Shown here: positions 20,894 to 32,195 of the stretch, in pieces
Position numbering within the stretch: position 1 is the stretch's first letter
Layout: each line of letters opens with the position of its first letter
From: Primula veris
Taxonomy: Eukaryota; Streptophyta; Magnoliopsida; Ericales; Primulaceae
Length of the DNA stretch: 64,000 nt
Direction: 5' to 3'
NCBI GenBank assembly: GCA_963682055.1
Contig: OY821742.1
Coordinates: 25,484,560-25,548,559 of the forward strand
Notes under the pieces: model-generated
Database searches by the model: none
What the model was told of the DNA's origin: nothing
Seen by the model: the letters and a program-made list of their open reading frames with translations, nothing else
Position numbers and translations under genes: made by a program

Positions 20894-22745
20894 TGTCACG
20901 CCCCAAAATCCATAGAACACGGATATCGAGGCATGACCTTTTTAAAACAAGAAAAGTGAAACATGTTGGTACAAAATTGAAATTTTAAAAGAAAACATTA
21001 GCGAGCTAAAGGAATAATTAAACAATAAACAAAAGTATTTGCCAAACGCGGCTACAAGGCGAGATAAAATAAACGAATGTAAATTGCCCGTAGGCTACAA
21101 CCTCAAAAATGTCTAAGTAAAATGAAAACAACATAAAGAAGTCCCGAGCCCATGTGATGCCTTGCAAAAGCTCCTAACGAAATGCCACAACCTATAAAGT
21201 ACCTGAAATACAAAATTGTAACGGTGAGTCCCACGCACATAACTAGACGGGACGGCACCACAAATACCGTCTCTCCATCCCATAAATACAAGAGCTCACA
21301 AATTCTACAACTACGATAATCGATGTATAAAAAGAAATATAATAACATTCTACTACGGGATAAAATTAAATAAATTAAAAAACATCAACACACATCAATA
21401 GCATACATGGACCTCTCACGCCACCTACCCCGGTCCGTAAGGTAGGTCATTCCCTATCCCTTCGGCCGTCATATGTCCCCGGAATTAGGGAGAGACATAG
21501 ACCATTGCAACATAAAAGTAGATTTATAGTGCGCACTTGGACCTCTCACGCCACTCGCCCCAGTCCGTAAGACGAGTCATTCCCTATCCCTTCGGCCGTC
21601 ATATGTCCCCGGAATTAGGGAGAGACATAGACCATTGCAACATAAAAGTAAATAGTGCACACTGTGACCTCTCACGCCACTCGCCCCGGTCCGTAAGACG
21701 AGTCATTCCCTATCCCCTCGGCCGTCTTCTGTCCCTGGAATTAGGGAGAGACAGAGACCATTGCCACTACAGCTAACACACAAGGCCTCGGCCAATGATA
21801 TGAATCTAACCAATTAACACAATATCATACGTATAAATATAAAGGCCTCGGCCAATAATATTATACTAATCAAATAACACCACCACATACGTCACGTAAC
21901 GTAATACAACATAACACATAACCATACGTACTAAATTCGCAACTAGCCAAACAACTCCAATAACGTAAAATCCCATTCGGACATTTTAACAAACACCTTG
22001 TATGCATAAACTACAATTAACCATTAGTCACCATAAATTCATCCAATACCATCAACAACTATATAATCCCATAAACAACTAATAAATCATGCAAACCCAT
22101 CCATAATCTCGCTAATTCGAAATAAACATATCTAAGGCTTCAACCTCTACAATTTAAATAATGGAACTAAAACTACAACAAATAATCCCAATTAACAATT
22201 TAAGAACACAATTAATATAAACGGCAAAAACCCCCAATTTATAATAAACACAAAACCAAAACCTAACATACACCCTCGTCTAGTCGCAATGGATAACTCC
22301 CGTTACCTTAGAGCGTAGAGGAGATGCTTCCGGTATGAACCCGCTAATGGTGGTTTCCTTCTTCTTCTTCTCTTTCTTTTCTTTTCTCTCTTTTCTCTCT
22401 TCTTACTCTTTCTCTCTCTTGCTTACTAGTTTACTGAATCTTATCTGTAGAAAGTGGCTGAAAAGAGTTTATAAAAGCTGTTTTGATAAAGTTTGAGGTA
22501 ACGAACTATTTGGTCCCCAAAGTTCTAATAGTTAACTCTTAATCCAAAAATATAGTTTTACTACTCAAAAATAACAAATCTTTAGAAACAAAACTATTGG
22601 GTCCTTTTTATTTATAAAATTAGTAACAGGTTTTAAAAATAAGGTTTTTCGGAAGAGTTTCGGTTTTTGGTAAAATTTTGAATAAAACGCTTTTGGATAA
22701 ATTAAATCATAATAAAAACCATTTATAAAAATACGGGATGTTACA
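20894..22745 (-). repeat. 3' LTR of element A (1852 bp)
   Basis: In plus orientation it runs TGTCACGCCCC... to ...ACGGGATGTTACA. On the sense strand it starts TGTAACATCCC. A CT-rich tract at 22362-22430 and a sense-strand TATAAA at 22468-22473 match the copies in the 5' LTR. Confidence 0.95.
21405..21772. repeat. LTR minisatellite, 3 units (A, 3' LTR)
   Basis: Three units of about 126-130 bp. Unit 1 carries the stem ACCTACC/GGTAGGT around a CCGTAA loop. Units 2 and 3 carry ACTCG/CGAGT at the same place. The second stem (CCCTA/TAGGG) is shorter here than in the solo LTR. Confidence 0.85.
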
Positions 22746-22780
22746 ACTAACCCTCCTTAAAAGAATTTCGTCCCGAAATT
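22746..22780 (-). promoter_or_regulatory. Polypurine tract of element A
   Basis: On the sense strand, a 17-bp inverted repeat (AATTTCG-GGA-CGAAATT, 22764-22780) is followed by TTTTAAGGAGGG and then the 3' LTR start TGTAACATCC. This is the expected plus-strand DNA priming site. The same inverted repeat preceding the tract is common in plant Tekay elements. Confidence 0.85.
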
Positions 22781-23287
22781 TCCTATCTAAACAACTATAC
22801 CCAGAAGTGATAAACTTTTATAAACAAGGCCATAAAATTTAAACGTGTAATACGTGTCATCATCTAAGAAATAAAATACTCAGGGTACACAACTCATACC
22901 ACTCTTCCATCCATAACTCAAGTAAACGAAAGGTACGTAAGTATCACGAAAATGTAAAACAATGACTAACGAAATAAAAGGCAATAATGTAACGAAGGTA
23001 ACATGTTTCTAGCTCAACAACCAAGATGACATGCTTCTACCTCAACAACTCCACAACGTCTACAAAACTCAAAATACATGAACTACACGTAAGAATCTCA
23101 AACAAGGTAAACACCTATATGCAATATCCACCATAATAAGAGACAACAACTCGAAGAATTTTAAACGTACTCAAGACTCAAGGTACGGGTAGTTCTAGTA
23201 AACTAAGCTCTAATAAACTAAGCACCAAACTCTAGGCGTTACAACCCTTCCCCGATAAAGAAATTTCGTCCCGAAATTAGAATGCAT
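22781..23287 (-). other. Element A 3' untranslated region with a second tract-like module
   Basis: About 500 bp follow the stop codon of the polyprotein. They contain no gene. At 23238-23278 the polypurine module is repeated: the same 17-bp inverted repeat (23262-23278), a purine run GGGGAAGGG and then TTGTAACG, imitating the tract/LTR junction. The same arrangement occurs in element B. Confidence 0.75.
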
Positions 23288-25396
23288 CTAAAGAAAAGTA
23301 CCTAAAGAAAAGTCGAGATTAGGATACTTCCTCTTCATCTCATCCTCACGTTCCCAAGTTGCCTCCTCGGCCCCGTGGTGTTTCCAAACCACCTTTACTA
23401 ATCTAATCGTTTTTCCTCGAAGTTCCTTCTCTTGCACATCGATAATCCTCATAGGTCCCACTTCGTAGGTCACATCCGCACTAACCTCAATGTCCTCAAA
23501 GTCCACCACGTGTGAAGGGTCGTGATGATACTTTTTCAACATCGACACATGGAACACCGGGTGAACCCCCGCCAACTTTGGTGGTAAGTCCAACCGGTAA
23601 GCAACTTCTCCAACTCGGTCCACGATCTCAAATGGTCCGATAAATCTCGGGCTCAACTTTCCTTTTGAGCCAAACCTCATAACCCCCTTCCTGGGCGAAA
23701 CCCGCAAAAATACTTGATCCCTCTTTTTGAACTCCAAAGGTCTCCTCCTCTTATCCGCATAACTCTTTTGTCTACTTCGGGCCGTCTCAAGCCTTTGTCG
23801 AATTAACTTAATCCTTTCTGTCGTTTCTAGAACCAATTGCGGTCCTAACATTTCCGCTTCCCCCACCTCGGTCCAACACACCGGAGACCTACACGGCCGC
23901 CCGTATAAAGCCTCAAAAGGTGCCATGCCAATACTAGCTTGGAAACTATTATTATACGCAAACTCAACCAAGGGTAGATGGCTCTCCCAGCCTCCCTTGA
24001 AGTCATTCACACATGCGCGCAACATATCCTCTAACACTTGGATAGTCCGTTCCGATTGTCCATCCGTTTGAGGATGAAACGCCGTACTCATTGTCAATTT
24101 GGTCCCTAAGGCATTTTGCAATGCGCCCCAGAACCTCGACACAAACCTCGCGTCTCGATCCGATACTATCGAAATCGGCACCACATGAAGTCTAACAATT
24201 TCCTTAATATACTTCCGTCCCAAAATTTCCACCGAATTTGTCATCTTAATCGCAATGAAGTGTGCGGATTTGGTCAAACGGTCGACCACAACCCACACAG
24301 CGTCATTCCCACTTACCGATCTAGGTAAGTTGGTCACAAAATCCATTGCTATTCTTTCCCACTTCCATTCCGCTACCGGTAAGGGTTGGAGCATACCCGC
24401 CGGCCTTTGGTGTTCCGCCTTCACTTGTTGGCAAGTTAGGCACTTGCTAACATATGAAGCTACATCTCGTTTCATTCCGGGCCACCAAAATTGTCTCTTC
24501 ACATCGTGATACATTTTCGTCCCGCCGGGATGAACGGCTAATCGGGAGTGGTGAAACTCCTTTAATACCTCATTCCTCATATTTTCCGTCACGTAAGTCC
24601 TTTCCTTAAATCGTAGTCCTCCATCGGTTCCTTTCGTCCAACCATCTAATCCTTCGCTAGAACTCATCTGTTTCTCATAGCTCTCCACTTTCTCGTCCCC
24701 ATCTTGTGCTTCCAGAACCCTACTCACAAGTTCCGGTTGTACCACTATTGTGTACAAGGTCCCCACATCAACATGTCCCAACTCCAAGTCAAACTCGTTC
24801 ACTTTTCCCATCATCCTCCATTCCTCGATCGCCACATGCGCTAAGGTCGCATGAGACTTTCGACTCAAAGCATCCGCCACTACATTGGCCTTTCCCGGAT
24901 GATAGTGCAAGTCATAGTCGTACTGTTCCAAATATTCCATCCATCGTCGTTGTCGCATATTTAGATCACGTTGGGTAAAAATATGCCCTAAGCTCTTGTG
25001 ATCCGAGAACACTTTGAACTTTTCCCCGAACAGATAATGTCTCCATATTTTCAACGCATGAACTATTGCCGCTAGCTCTAGGTCATGAGTCGGATAGTTC
25101 TTTTCATGAATCCTTAGTTGTTGCGAAGCATAAGCGATAACCTTTCCGTCTTGCATCAAGACGCAACCCAAGCCTTCTTTCGAAGCATCGCAATACACTT
25201 GATAACCCTTTCCTTGCTCGGGAATAACTAGTACGGGAGAACTAGTCAACCGCTTTTTGAGCTCTAGGAAAGCTTTTTCGCAAGCCTCACTCCACACGAA
25301 CGTCACCCCTTTCTTGATAAGGTGAGTCATTGGAGTTGCTAACTTCGAAAAATCCATGACGAACCGTCGATAGTATCCCGCTAAACCCAAGAAACT
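23288..25396 (-). CDS. Element A polyprotein, part 3: RNase H, integrase, chromodomain
   Basis: This 700-residue segment continues the pol frame after the nonsense codon at 25394-25396. It opens with the end of RT (GLAGYYRRF). RNase H shows [10 protein letters not shown] (Asp 68), HDLELAA (Glu 105), FSDHKSL (Asp 130) and VVADALSR (Asp 173). Integrase has the zinc finger His 281, His 287, Cys 317, Cys 320 and a complete catalytic triad: Asp 350 (MDF), Asp 411 (SDRD) and Glu 447 (GQSER), with exactly 35 residues between the last two. A GPF/Y-type module (FIGPFEI) and a chromodomain (about 610-690; [16 protein letters not shown]) follow. Chromodomains of this lineage guide insertion to heterochromatin. 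The segment has no ATG of its own and is expressed only if the stop is bypassed. Confidence 0.9.
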   Translation of the reverse strand, partial: SFLGLAGYYRRFVMDFSKLATPMTHLIKKGVTFVWSEACEKAFLELKKRLTSSPVLVIPEQGKGYQVYCDASKEGLGCVLMQDGKVIAYASQQLRIHEKNYPTHDLELAAIVHALKIWRHYLFGEKFKVFSDHKSLGHIFTQRDLNMRQRRWMEYLEQYDYDLHYHPGKANVVADALSRKSHATLAHVAIEEWRMMGKVNEFDLELGHVDVGTLYTIVVQPELVSRVLEAQDGDEKVESYEKQMSSSEGLDGWTKGTDGGLRFKERTYVTENMRNEVLKEFHHSRLAVHPGGTKMYHDVKRQFWWPGMKRDVASYVSKCLTCQQVKAEHQRPAGMLQPLPVAEWKWERIAMDFVTNLPRSVSGNDAVWVVVDRLTKSAHFIAIKMTNSVEILGRKYIKEIVRLHVVPISIVSDRDARFVSRFWGALQNALGTKLTMSTAFHPQTDGQSERTIQVLEDMLRACVNDFKGGWESHLPLVEFAYNNSFQASIGMAPFEALYGRPCRSPVCWTEVGEAEMLGPQLVLETTERIKLIRQRLETARSRQKSYADKRRRPLEFKKRDQVFLRVSPRKGVMRFGSKGKLSPRFIGPFEIVDRVGEVAYRLDLPPKLAGVHPVFHVSMLKKYHHDPSHVVDFEDIEVSADVTYEVGPMRIIDVQEKELRGKTIRLVKVVWKHHGAEEATWEREDEMKRKYPNLDFSLGTFL

Positions 25397-27517
25397 TCAA
25401 ATCTCGAACACATTCTTCGGTTGTGCCCATTTCGAAACCGCTTCAACTTTCGTCGCGTCCACCTTGACCCCTTTTTCCGAGATCACATGTCCAAGAAATT
25501 TCACCTCATTTAGCCAAAACTCACATTTGCTAAATTTTCCGTAAAGTTGATGCTCTCTCAACGTGAGCAACGCTAAACGGAGATGCTCCTCGTGTTCCTC
25601 TCTTGAACTCGAGTAAATCAAGATATCGTCGACGAAGACCACCACAAACTTGTCGAGATACTCCTTAAAGATTCGGTTCATTAACTCCATAAATGCTGCC
25701 GGCGCATTAGTTAACCCGAACGGCATGACCACAAACTCATAGTGACCATACCGGGTCCTAAAGGCCGTTTTTGAAATGTCTTCATCCTTCACCCTCAATT
25801 GGTGATAGCCTGATCGCAAGTCGATTTTTGAAAAGAACGTCGCTCCTTTCAGTTGGTCAAACAAATCGTCAATTCGAGGTAGTGGGTACTTATTCTTAAT
25901 AGTCACCCTATTTAGCTTTCGATAGTCGATGCACATCCTCATCGATCCATCTTTCTTTTGCACGAATAAGGCCGGTGCCGCCCACGGTGACGTACTCTGC
26001 CTAATAAACCCCTTCCCTAGCAGTTCTTCTAACTGCATACTTAACTCTTTCAACTCTGCTGGTGCCAAACGGTACGGGGAAATGGCTATGGGTGCCGTTC
26101 CCGGTACCAAGTCGATAGAAAAATCTAAACCTCTTTTCGGTGGTAACCCCGGTAGATCCTTCGGAAACACATCTCTAAAGTCGTTCACTACGCTTGGCCA
26201 CGTTTCCACTTCCTCGTCGTTATCTACTATCGAGAGACTAGCCAAAAGACAAGACAGGTTGCCCTCAACCCGCTTGGAATAATATGGAGTAGAAAAAAGG
26301 GTAGCATCCCTTTCCCCACGAAAGAACACCTCATCTCCGGATGAAGTTGTAAGGAAAACCTTTCGTCGAACACAGTCGATGAAAGAATTGAAATGAACCA
26401 ACCAGTCCATTCCAAGTATCACGTCGAATCCCGGCATCTCTATAACTACTAAGTCAAATATAAATACGTGGTCCGCGACCACCATCTCACAAGACCGACA
26501 CACTCGGTCCAACACAACTCGACCCCCAACAGGAGTCTCTACAACTATCGGGTTCTCAAGAACCCCAATTTCTAATGACAAAGACTCAACTAGACTTTTA
26601 GATATAAAAGAACGCGAAGCTCCCGTATCGAAAAGAACATGTGCCCAAGATGAGCACACAAGAACCATACCTTGTACATTTGCCGGATCTCCTTGGTTTG
26701 GCAACTGTGGCAAGGCAAATAGACGAGTTTGAATTGGTGGGTTTCCTTGCGGTCCTCGATTTCCCCCATGATTCCCTCGGTTTCCCGGGCCCTGATAGCC
26801 TCCTCGGTAGTTCCCACGGTTTCCCCCTCCTTGGTGGTTACCTCGAAACCCTCCCCCTTGGTTCCCAGGTAATTGGTGTGGTGGTACGAATCCTGGTCCT
26901 CTTGATGGTGGTGGTGGCAACCTAGGTTGGTTAAAGGGTCGGTTGGTGTCGATTCTTCCTTGTCCCCCGGGACAAACCCTTGCCGTATGTCCAAATCGGT
27001 TGCAAGTCCTACATTGGACCCTAGGGCACTCGAATTCTCGATGGCTCGCGTCTCCACAGTGGAAACACGCTCCCCTTATCACGACGTTTGTTGGTGGTGG
27101 ATTAAAACTCCTCTCTCCTCTTCCCGGTTGTTGAAATCGCGAACTATTCGCCATATCCCAACTCCGCTTCTTCTCTTCCCTCGGAGCATTTCCGGTTTTC
27201 GACTTCTCCGAGATTCGCTTGTTATGGAGTAGAGCTCCTTCCACAGCTTGGGTTGATTTTACCAATTCACTATAGTTGACATGTCGAGCCGATGCCAATT
27301 GTAGCGAGATGGTCGGATTCAACCTCTTCATGAATCTCCTACATCTTTCTGCACCCCCTATAACCGATTCTGGGGCATACCTAGAGAGTGAGGTAAACTT
27401 CAGTTGGTATGCTTGAACGGTCATACCCCCTTGATACAGCTCCTCGAAACGTCTTCTCATTTCGTCCTTATAAGAATCTGGAAGAAACTGTCGATTAAAC
27501 AATTCGATTAACTCATT
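25397..27517 (-). CDS. Element A polyprotein, part 2: gag C-terminus, protease, reverse transcriptase
   Basis: It is in frame with the gag part upstream, from which it is separated by one nonsense codon, and has a 701-residue open frame from 27502. Residues 1-100 complete the capsid-like domain. Two zinc knuckles follow (C146-C149-H154-C159 and C164-C167-H172-C177), then a Gly/Asn/Arg-rich linker (200-250). The aspartic protease has [10 protein letters not shown] with the catalytic Asp at 292 (26627-26629). RT runs from about 470 with the FVDDIL catalytic pair at about 625-626 (25625-25630). Only the RT thumb is cut off by the stop at 25394-25396, where B and the family have Arg. In the cell this part would form virus-like particles, mature the polyprotein and copy the RNA. 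Confidence 0.9.
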   Translation of the reverse strand, partial: NELIELFNRQFLPDSYKDEMRRRFEELYQGGMTVQAYQLKFTSLSRYAPESVIGGAERCRRFMKRLNPTISLQLASARHVNYSELVKSTQAVEGALLHNKRISEKSKTGNAPREEKKRSWDMANSSRFQQPGRGERSFNPPPTNVVIRGACFHCGDASHREFECPRVQCRTCNRFGHTARVCPGGQGRIDTNRPFNQPRLPPPPSRGPGFVPPHQLPGNQGGGFRGNHQGGGNRGNYRGGYQGPGNRGNHGGNRGPQGNPPIQTRLFALPQLPNQGDPANVQGMVLVCSSWAHVLFDTGASRSFISKSLVESLSLEIGVLENPIVVETPVGGRVVLDRVCRSCEMVVADHVFIFDLVVIEMPGFDVILGMDWLVHFNSFIDCVRRKVFLTTSSGDEVFFRGERDATLFSTPYYSKRVEGNLSCLLASLSIVDNDEEVETWPSVVNDFRDVFPKDLPGLPPKRGLDFSIDLVPGTAPIAISPYRLAPAELKELSMQLEELLGKGFIRQSTSPWAAPALFVQKKDGSMRMCIDYRKLNRVTIKNKYPLPRIDDLFDQLKGATFFSKIDLRSGYHQLRVKDEDISKTAFRTRYGHYEFVVMPFGLTNAPAAFMELMNRIFKEYLDKFVVVFVDDILIYSSSREEHEEHLRLALLTLREHQLYGKFSKCEFWLNEVKFLGHVISEKGVKVDATKVEAVSKWAQPKNVFEI

Positions 27518-28108
27518 TCATTCGAAGTTGCTTATGTCGTATGTATCCACAATTCCCAACCACCACTTCCGTGCTTCACCCTTTAGGTGAAACTGAGCCA
27601 TATTCATCATTTGCTCCCCTTTTACTATTCCTGCAGCCGATAAATATTTCTCCATTTCATCCACCCATCCCTCAGCTATGGATGGTTCACCTAACCCATC
27701 GAAAGTCAGAGCCCCCAATCGGGTGAAGTTAAGCAATCCATTGTTGCTTGAACTCCCAGCTTGTGCATTCTGCACCATCATTTGCACCACCTTCTGAAGG
27801 TCGGTCATTACTTGATTAGCATTTACCGTTTCCGGTTCAGGTGCAGAAGTCTCTTCTTCTTCCACATTCACTTCCTCATATATATTCTCAACCTCTAATT
27901 CCTCCTCGGGTTGCTCAGGTGGTGGGGCACTCGCGTTACCTCTTCCCCCACGACCTCGAGTAGTCCTTCTTCCTCTAGTTGCTCCACGCCCCCTTGGAGC
28001 TCTTCCTCCTCCACCATTTGTCCTACCTCGGGTAGCCGCACCGCTTGATGGTGATGCGCCCCCGCGTGTAGCTGGTCTCCTTCCACTAGTCCTTGTGGTA
28101 ATAGCCAT
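27518..28108 (-). CDS. Element A polyprotein, part 1: gag N-terminus
   Basis: The ATG at 28106-28108 (MAITTRT) is preferred over the in-frame ATG at 28120 because element B starts its conserved text at the same Met. A basic Arg/Gly-rich N-terminus is followed by an acidic stretch (EEELEVENIYEEVNVEEEE), then the capsid-like core FTRLGALTFDGLGEP and EARKWWLGIVDTYD. The frame ends at a TGA at 27518-27520 where B has TGG (Trp). The change is a single transition. The 5' leader upstream (28109-29320) is about 1.2 kb and holds the tandem repeat at 28439-28690. Confidence 0.9.
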   Translation of the reverse strand: MAITTRTSGRRPATRGGASPSSGAATRGRTNGGGGRAPRGRGATRGRRTTRGRGGRGNASAPPPEQPEEELEVENIYEEVNVEEEETSAPEPETVNANQVMTDLQKVVQMMVQNAQAGSSSNNGLLNFTRLGALTFDGLGEPSIAEGWVDEMEKYLSAAGIVKGEQMMNMAQFHLKGEARKWWLGIVDTYDISNFE

Positions 28109-29320
28109 TACTACATACATTTAAAACCGACACTTTAGTTGTCTTACTCAACACTACTACTCATACATGTATATTCATACATGATAAAAGCTCGGTTTGC
28201 AAATCAATCACTTTATCAAGCTTTCTAAGGTTCAAAAACTGATTTTTACGAATTCTCAATTTCGACGATATAACGCTTCGACTTTTCCAAAAATAGAAAA
28301 TGAAAATTCCGACCCGCCAGAAAGATAGAGTACTGAAAAACGAAGCCAACGCTTCAAGCGGAATCAGAATCGGAGTTAAAACGAATAAGTTATGAGCGTT
28401 TGAAGTATAATGAGAAAAATAGCATAATTGCCAGAACACGACCGACCGTTTTGGACAAAACGACCGATCGTTTTGGATCAAGATTCTTCCAGTGAGATCA
28501 CCAAAAATTCGACCGATCGTTTTGGGAAAACGACCGATCGTTTTTGGTAAAAATTCTTCCAGTGAGGTCAGAAAATTTTCGACCGATCGTTTTGGGCAAA
28601 CGACCGATCGTTTTTGGTCAAAAACTGACCAGTAGGGTCTGAAGAAATTCGACCGATTGCCTTTACAGTCGACCGATCATTTAACTGCAGAAAATAAAGA
28701 TTCAAAAACGCAAAATTTCTCAACACTCGTAAAATCCTACATGGCATATATTACACAAATAAGCCATTTAAGTCCACAAACTTATTACTATCAACATCCA
28801 TACCTATAAAATGTACTTTAACAAACAAGTTAATAATATGAAAACGCGCTATGTAAAAATCATCAACTTCACAATTCTCGCACTCTAATAGTTTGCTACT
28901 ACCAGACATGCAAACTTATACCTCATACACATCATATAAATCTACACACGCATACAATCAACACAAAAATGTGAGGGATAACCCATCACGATACGTTATC
29001 CTAAAGCACCCGAGCGTCCTCGCATACTCTAGAATTCCACATCGCTAAGGTATTCCTTCACACATACAGACGAGAGGTTCACCCACTAGTTTGGCGAGCC
29101 GGGAACAACAAGCGTCCTCATTGTCCCCACCTTGCCTCACATGTGGACTTTCCTTCCATCAACTACTACTAAATTCTAGCTACATGGCTAAAGCTAAATG
29201 CAACCCCCCGTTTAAGAAAAAGTTTGACTTTTGGAAAAAGTTTTGTAAAAATGATACGATAGATCTTGGTCCAATGGTTACCCATCTTCCCGTTGTCCCA
29301 AAGTATACAAGAACCTAGTT
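28109..29320 (-). other. Element A 5' leader
   Basis: This non-coding stretch lies between the primer-binding site and gag. It contains four ~70-bp tandem units (28439-28690) and otherwise AT-rich text. No upstream gene or splice pattern is apparent. Confidence 0.7.
28439..28690 (-). repeat. Leader tandem repeat with CGACCGATCG pairs (element A)
   Basis: Four units with a period of 70-71 bp each hold two CGACCGATCG-type motifs about 21 bp apart (starts 28439/28461, 28510/28531, 28580/28601, 28650/28670). The first and last units are degenerate. CGATCG is a palindrome. Spacer text CTTCCAGTGAGGTCAG recurs. It sits in the transcribed leader upstream of gag. Confidence 0.85.
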
Positions 29321-29333
29321 AGCTCTGATACCA
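29321..29333 (-). other. Primer-binding site, tRNA-Met type (element A)
   Basis: The sense strand reads TGGTATCAGAGCT three bases after the 5' LTR end, complementary to the initiator tRNA-Met 3' end. Confidence 0.92.
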
Positions 29334-29847
29334 ATTTGTCACGCCCCAAAATACATAGAACACGGATATCGAGGCATGACCTTTTTAAAACAAGAAAAGT
29401 GAAACATGTTGGTACAAAATTGAAATTTTAAAAGAAAACATTAGCGAGCTAAAGGAACAATTAAACAATAAACAAAAGTATTTGCCAAACGCGGCTATAA
29501 GGCGAGATAAAATAAACGAATGTAAATTACCCGTAGGCTACAACCTCAAAAATGTCTAAGTAAAATGAAAACAGCATAAAGAAGTCCCGAGCCCATGTGA
29601 TGCCTTGCAAAAACTCCTAACGAAATGCCACAACCTATAAAGTACCTGAAATACAAAATTGTAACGGTGAGTCCCACGCACATAACTAGACGGGACGGCA
29701 CCACAAATACCGTCTCTCCATCCCATAAATGCAAGAGCTCACAAATTCTACAACTACGATAATCGATGTATAAAAAGAAATATAATAACATTCTACTACG
29801 GGATAAAATTAAATAAATTAAAAAACATCAACACACATCAATAGCAT

Positions 29848-30215
29848 ACATGGACCTCTCACGCCACCTACCCCGGTCCGTAAGGTAGGTCATTCCCTAT
29901 CCCTTCGGCCGTCATATGTCCCCGGAATTAGGGAGAGACATAGACCATTGCAACATAAAAGTAGATTTATAGTGCGCACTTGGACCTCTCACGCCACTCG
30001 CCCCAGTCCGTAAGACGAGTCATTCCCTATCACTTCGGCCGTCATATGTCCCCGGAATTAGGGAGAGACATAGACCATTGCAACATAAAAGTAAATAGTG
30101 CACACTGGGACCTCTCACGCCACTCGCCCCGGTCCGTAAGACGAGTCATTCCCTATCCCCTCGGCCGTCTTCTGTCCCTGGAATTAGGGAGAGACAGAGA
30201 CCATTGCCACTACAG
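29848..30215. repeat. LTR minisatellite, 3 units (A, 5' LTR)
   Basis: This is the same three-unit array as in the 3' LTR, with two substitutions (one in the second stem region of unit 2). Unit types are the same: stem ACCTACC/GGTAGGT, then ACTCG/CGAGT twice. Confidence 0.85.
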
Positions 30216-30910
30216 CTAACACACAAGGCCTCGGCCAATGATATGAATCTAACCAATTAACACAATATCATACGTATAAATATAAAGGCCTCGGCCAATA
30301 ATATTATACTAATCAAATAACACCACCACATACGTCACGTAAGGTAATACAACATAACACATAACCATAGGTACTAAATTCGCAACTAGCCAAACAACTC
30401 CAATAACGTAAAATCCCATTCGGACATTTTAACAAACACCTTGTATGCATAAACTACAATTAACCATTAGTCACCATAAATTCATCCAATACCATCAACA
30501 ACTATATAATCCCATAAACAACTAATAAATCATGCAAACCCATCCATAATCTCGCTAATTCGAAATAAACATATCTAAGGCTTCAACCTCTACAATTTAA
30601 ATAATGGAACTAAAACTACAACAAATAATCCCAATTAACAATTTAAGAACACAATTAATATAAACGGCAAAAACCCCCAATTTATAATAAACACAAAACC
30701 AAAACCTAACATACACCCTCGTCTAGTCGCAATGGATAACTCCCGTTACCTTAGAGCGTAGAGGAGATGCTTCCGGTATGAACCCGCTAATGGTGGTTTC
30801 CTTCTTCTTCTTCTCTTTCTTTTCTTTTCTCTCTTTTCTCTCTTCTTACTCTTTCTCTCTCTTGCTTACTAGTTTACTGAATCTTATCTGTAGAAAGTGG
30901 CTGAAAAGAG

Positions 30911-30916
30911 TTTATA
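30911..30916 (-). promoter_or_regulatory. TATA-box-like site in A 5' LTR
   Basis: TATAAA on the sense strand in the context CTTTTATAAACTC. It is conserved at 22468-22473 in the other LTR but not in B's LTRs, where the homologous text reads GGTTTAGCAAAC. Use as a promoter is inferred. Confidence 0.5.
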
Positions 30917-31188
30917 AAAGCTGTTTTGATAAAGTTTGAGGTAACGAACTATTTGGTCCCCAAAGTTCTAATAGTTAACTCTTAATCCAAAAATATAGTT
31001 TTACTACTCAAAAATAACAAATCTTTAGAAACAAAACTATTGGGTCCTTCTTATTTATAAAATTAGTAACAGGTTTTAAAAATAAGGTTTTTCGGAAGAG
31101 TTTCGGTTTTTGGTAAAATTTTGAATAAAATTCTTTTGGATAAATTAAATCATAATAAAAACCATTTATAAAAATACGGGATGTTACA

Positions 31189-32195
31189 TTCCCTCTCTCT
31201 CTAAAGGTTATTAAGCCATCTCACTCGTAAGTTTGCTATTGAGTAATCTCTTAGAAATTATGATTTCTTAGTTTTTTGTTCACATATATCCATCAATGTT
31301 TTTATTTTTGAAAATGAAATAAGAGTAATGTAAAGTGAATGACTAAATCAACGCCCGATGGCACTACATGGTCAAAGGAAGAAAGCAGCCCATATCGAAA
31401 AGACGCTTTCTTCCATTGTTCTTGTTGTAGCCTTTGGGCATTGATAGGGCCATAGACTTTTATACTCTTGATTAATTTCTAAAAAAACACTGATGGTTCT
31501 ATGTGGAAAAAAAACTCAGAAACCATAATTTCTCAAATACTACTCAATAATAAAGTTACTAGTAAGTAGTAAGACACCTTGATTACCAATAGAAAGAGAG
31601 AGGGAGTAAATGTATTAGAGAGATATTATGGGCATTGCATATTAGGACAAATAGTACTTTTTATTTAAATAATCAAGAAAACTATAAAAAGATTAATATT
31701 TTGTATGATGGTAGGATAAGAACGTTTCGCGGACTCTAACATATTAATAAAAAATTAACTTGTTACTATGTCCTTTATCAAAAATAGGTTGATTACAATG
31801 CATAATAAGAAGAAGGAAAAATAAGCACCTCCATGAAATAAATTATTTCTACTTATAAAAATCTAAACTGTATATCATATTGACAGTTTGTGGTCACATA
31901 CTGACTTCGAAATTCAAAATAATTGTAACACTTTAATAATAATAACAATTCATGGAGTAAATAATATTTGATTCAAATTGATTAATTGAAAAAAATTAAT
32001 GATTTATTCTTTTAAAAAACTTATTCATTAAACTATGCATCTCCACCTTATGGCCAGAGCTAGCTTTTTCAACACTCCTCCTTCTGGGTAGGGCAACTCA
32101 TAGATCTCATCTTACTTAATGGGCAAAGTTACCCAAAAACGTCTCCAATAACGAGACAATGAATCAATGATCCAAACAAGAGTTATTTTTTAAAA
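31189..32195 (+). repeat. IR-family repeats: end of left arm, spacer, right arm
   Basis: 31189-31290 completes the left arm interrupted by element A. A spacer of about 190 bp (31290-31480) follows, then a right arm to about 32195 that is an inverted, diverged copy of the left arm. For example, TTAGAGAGATATTATGGGC near 31614 pairs with the complement of 20856-20880. The right arm ends near CCAAACAAG, earlier than the left arm, which has about 160 bp more. No protein is encoded. Confidence 0.65.

Larger units (their letters stand above)
20894..31188 (-). mobile_element. Element A: young, nearly intact Tekay retrotransposon (TSD TTCCC)
   Basis: It is 10,295 bp with two LTRs of exactly 1852 bp (20894-22745 and 29337-31188), TG/CA termini and TTCCC on both sides (20889-20893, 31189-31193). 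A tRNA-Met primer-binding site (29321-29333) and a polypurine tract beside 22745 are present. One frame runs from 28108 to 23288 with gag, protease, RT, RNase H, integrase and chromodomain, broken only by two in-frame stops. By-eye LTR comparison gives about 14 substitutions and no length change, roughly 0.8 percent. At 1.3e-8 per site per year this is about 0.3 million years. It inserted into an inverted pair of IR-family repeats. Confidence 0.95.
29337..31188 (-). repeat. 5' LTR of element A (1852 bp)
   Basis: It has the same length as the 3' LTR and about 14 differences by eye. A sense-strand TATAAA lies at 30911-30916, followed by a GA-rich transcribed-leader-like tract (30798-30866 in plus coordinates). 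These are plausible promoter elements. Confidence 0.95.

Noticed and set aside
21537..21776. Open frame MDLSRHSPQSVRRVIPY... repeated at 29980-30219, 15793 and elsewhere
   Set aside because: It is the translation of the LTR minisatellite. It recurs only because the units repeat and it shows no protein-like features.
24706..24978. Plus-strand frames across 24116-28000
   Set aside because: They are antisense shadows of element A gag-pol, which is clearly the coding strand.
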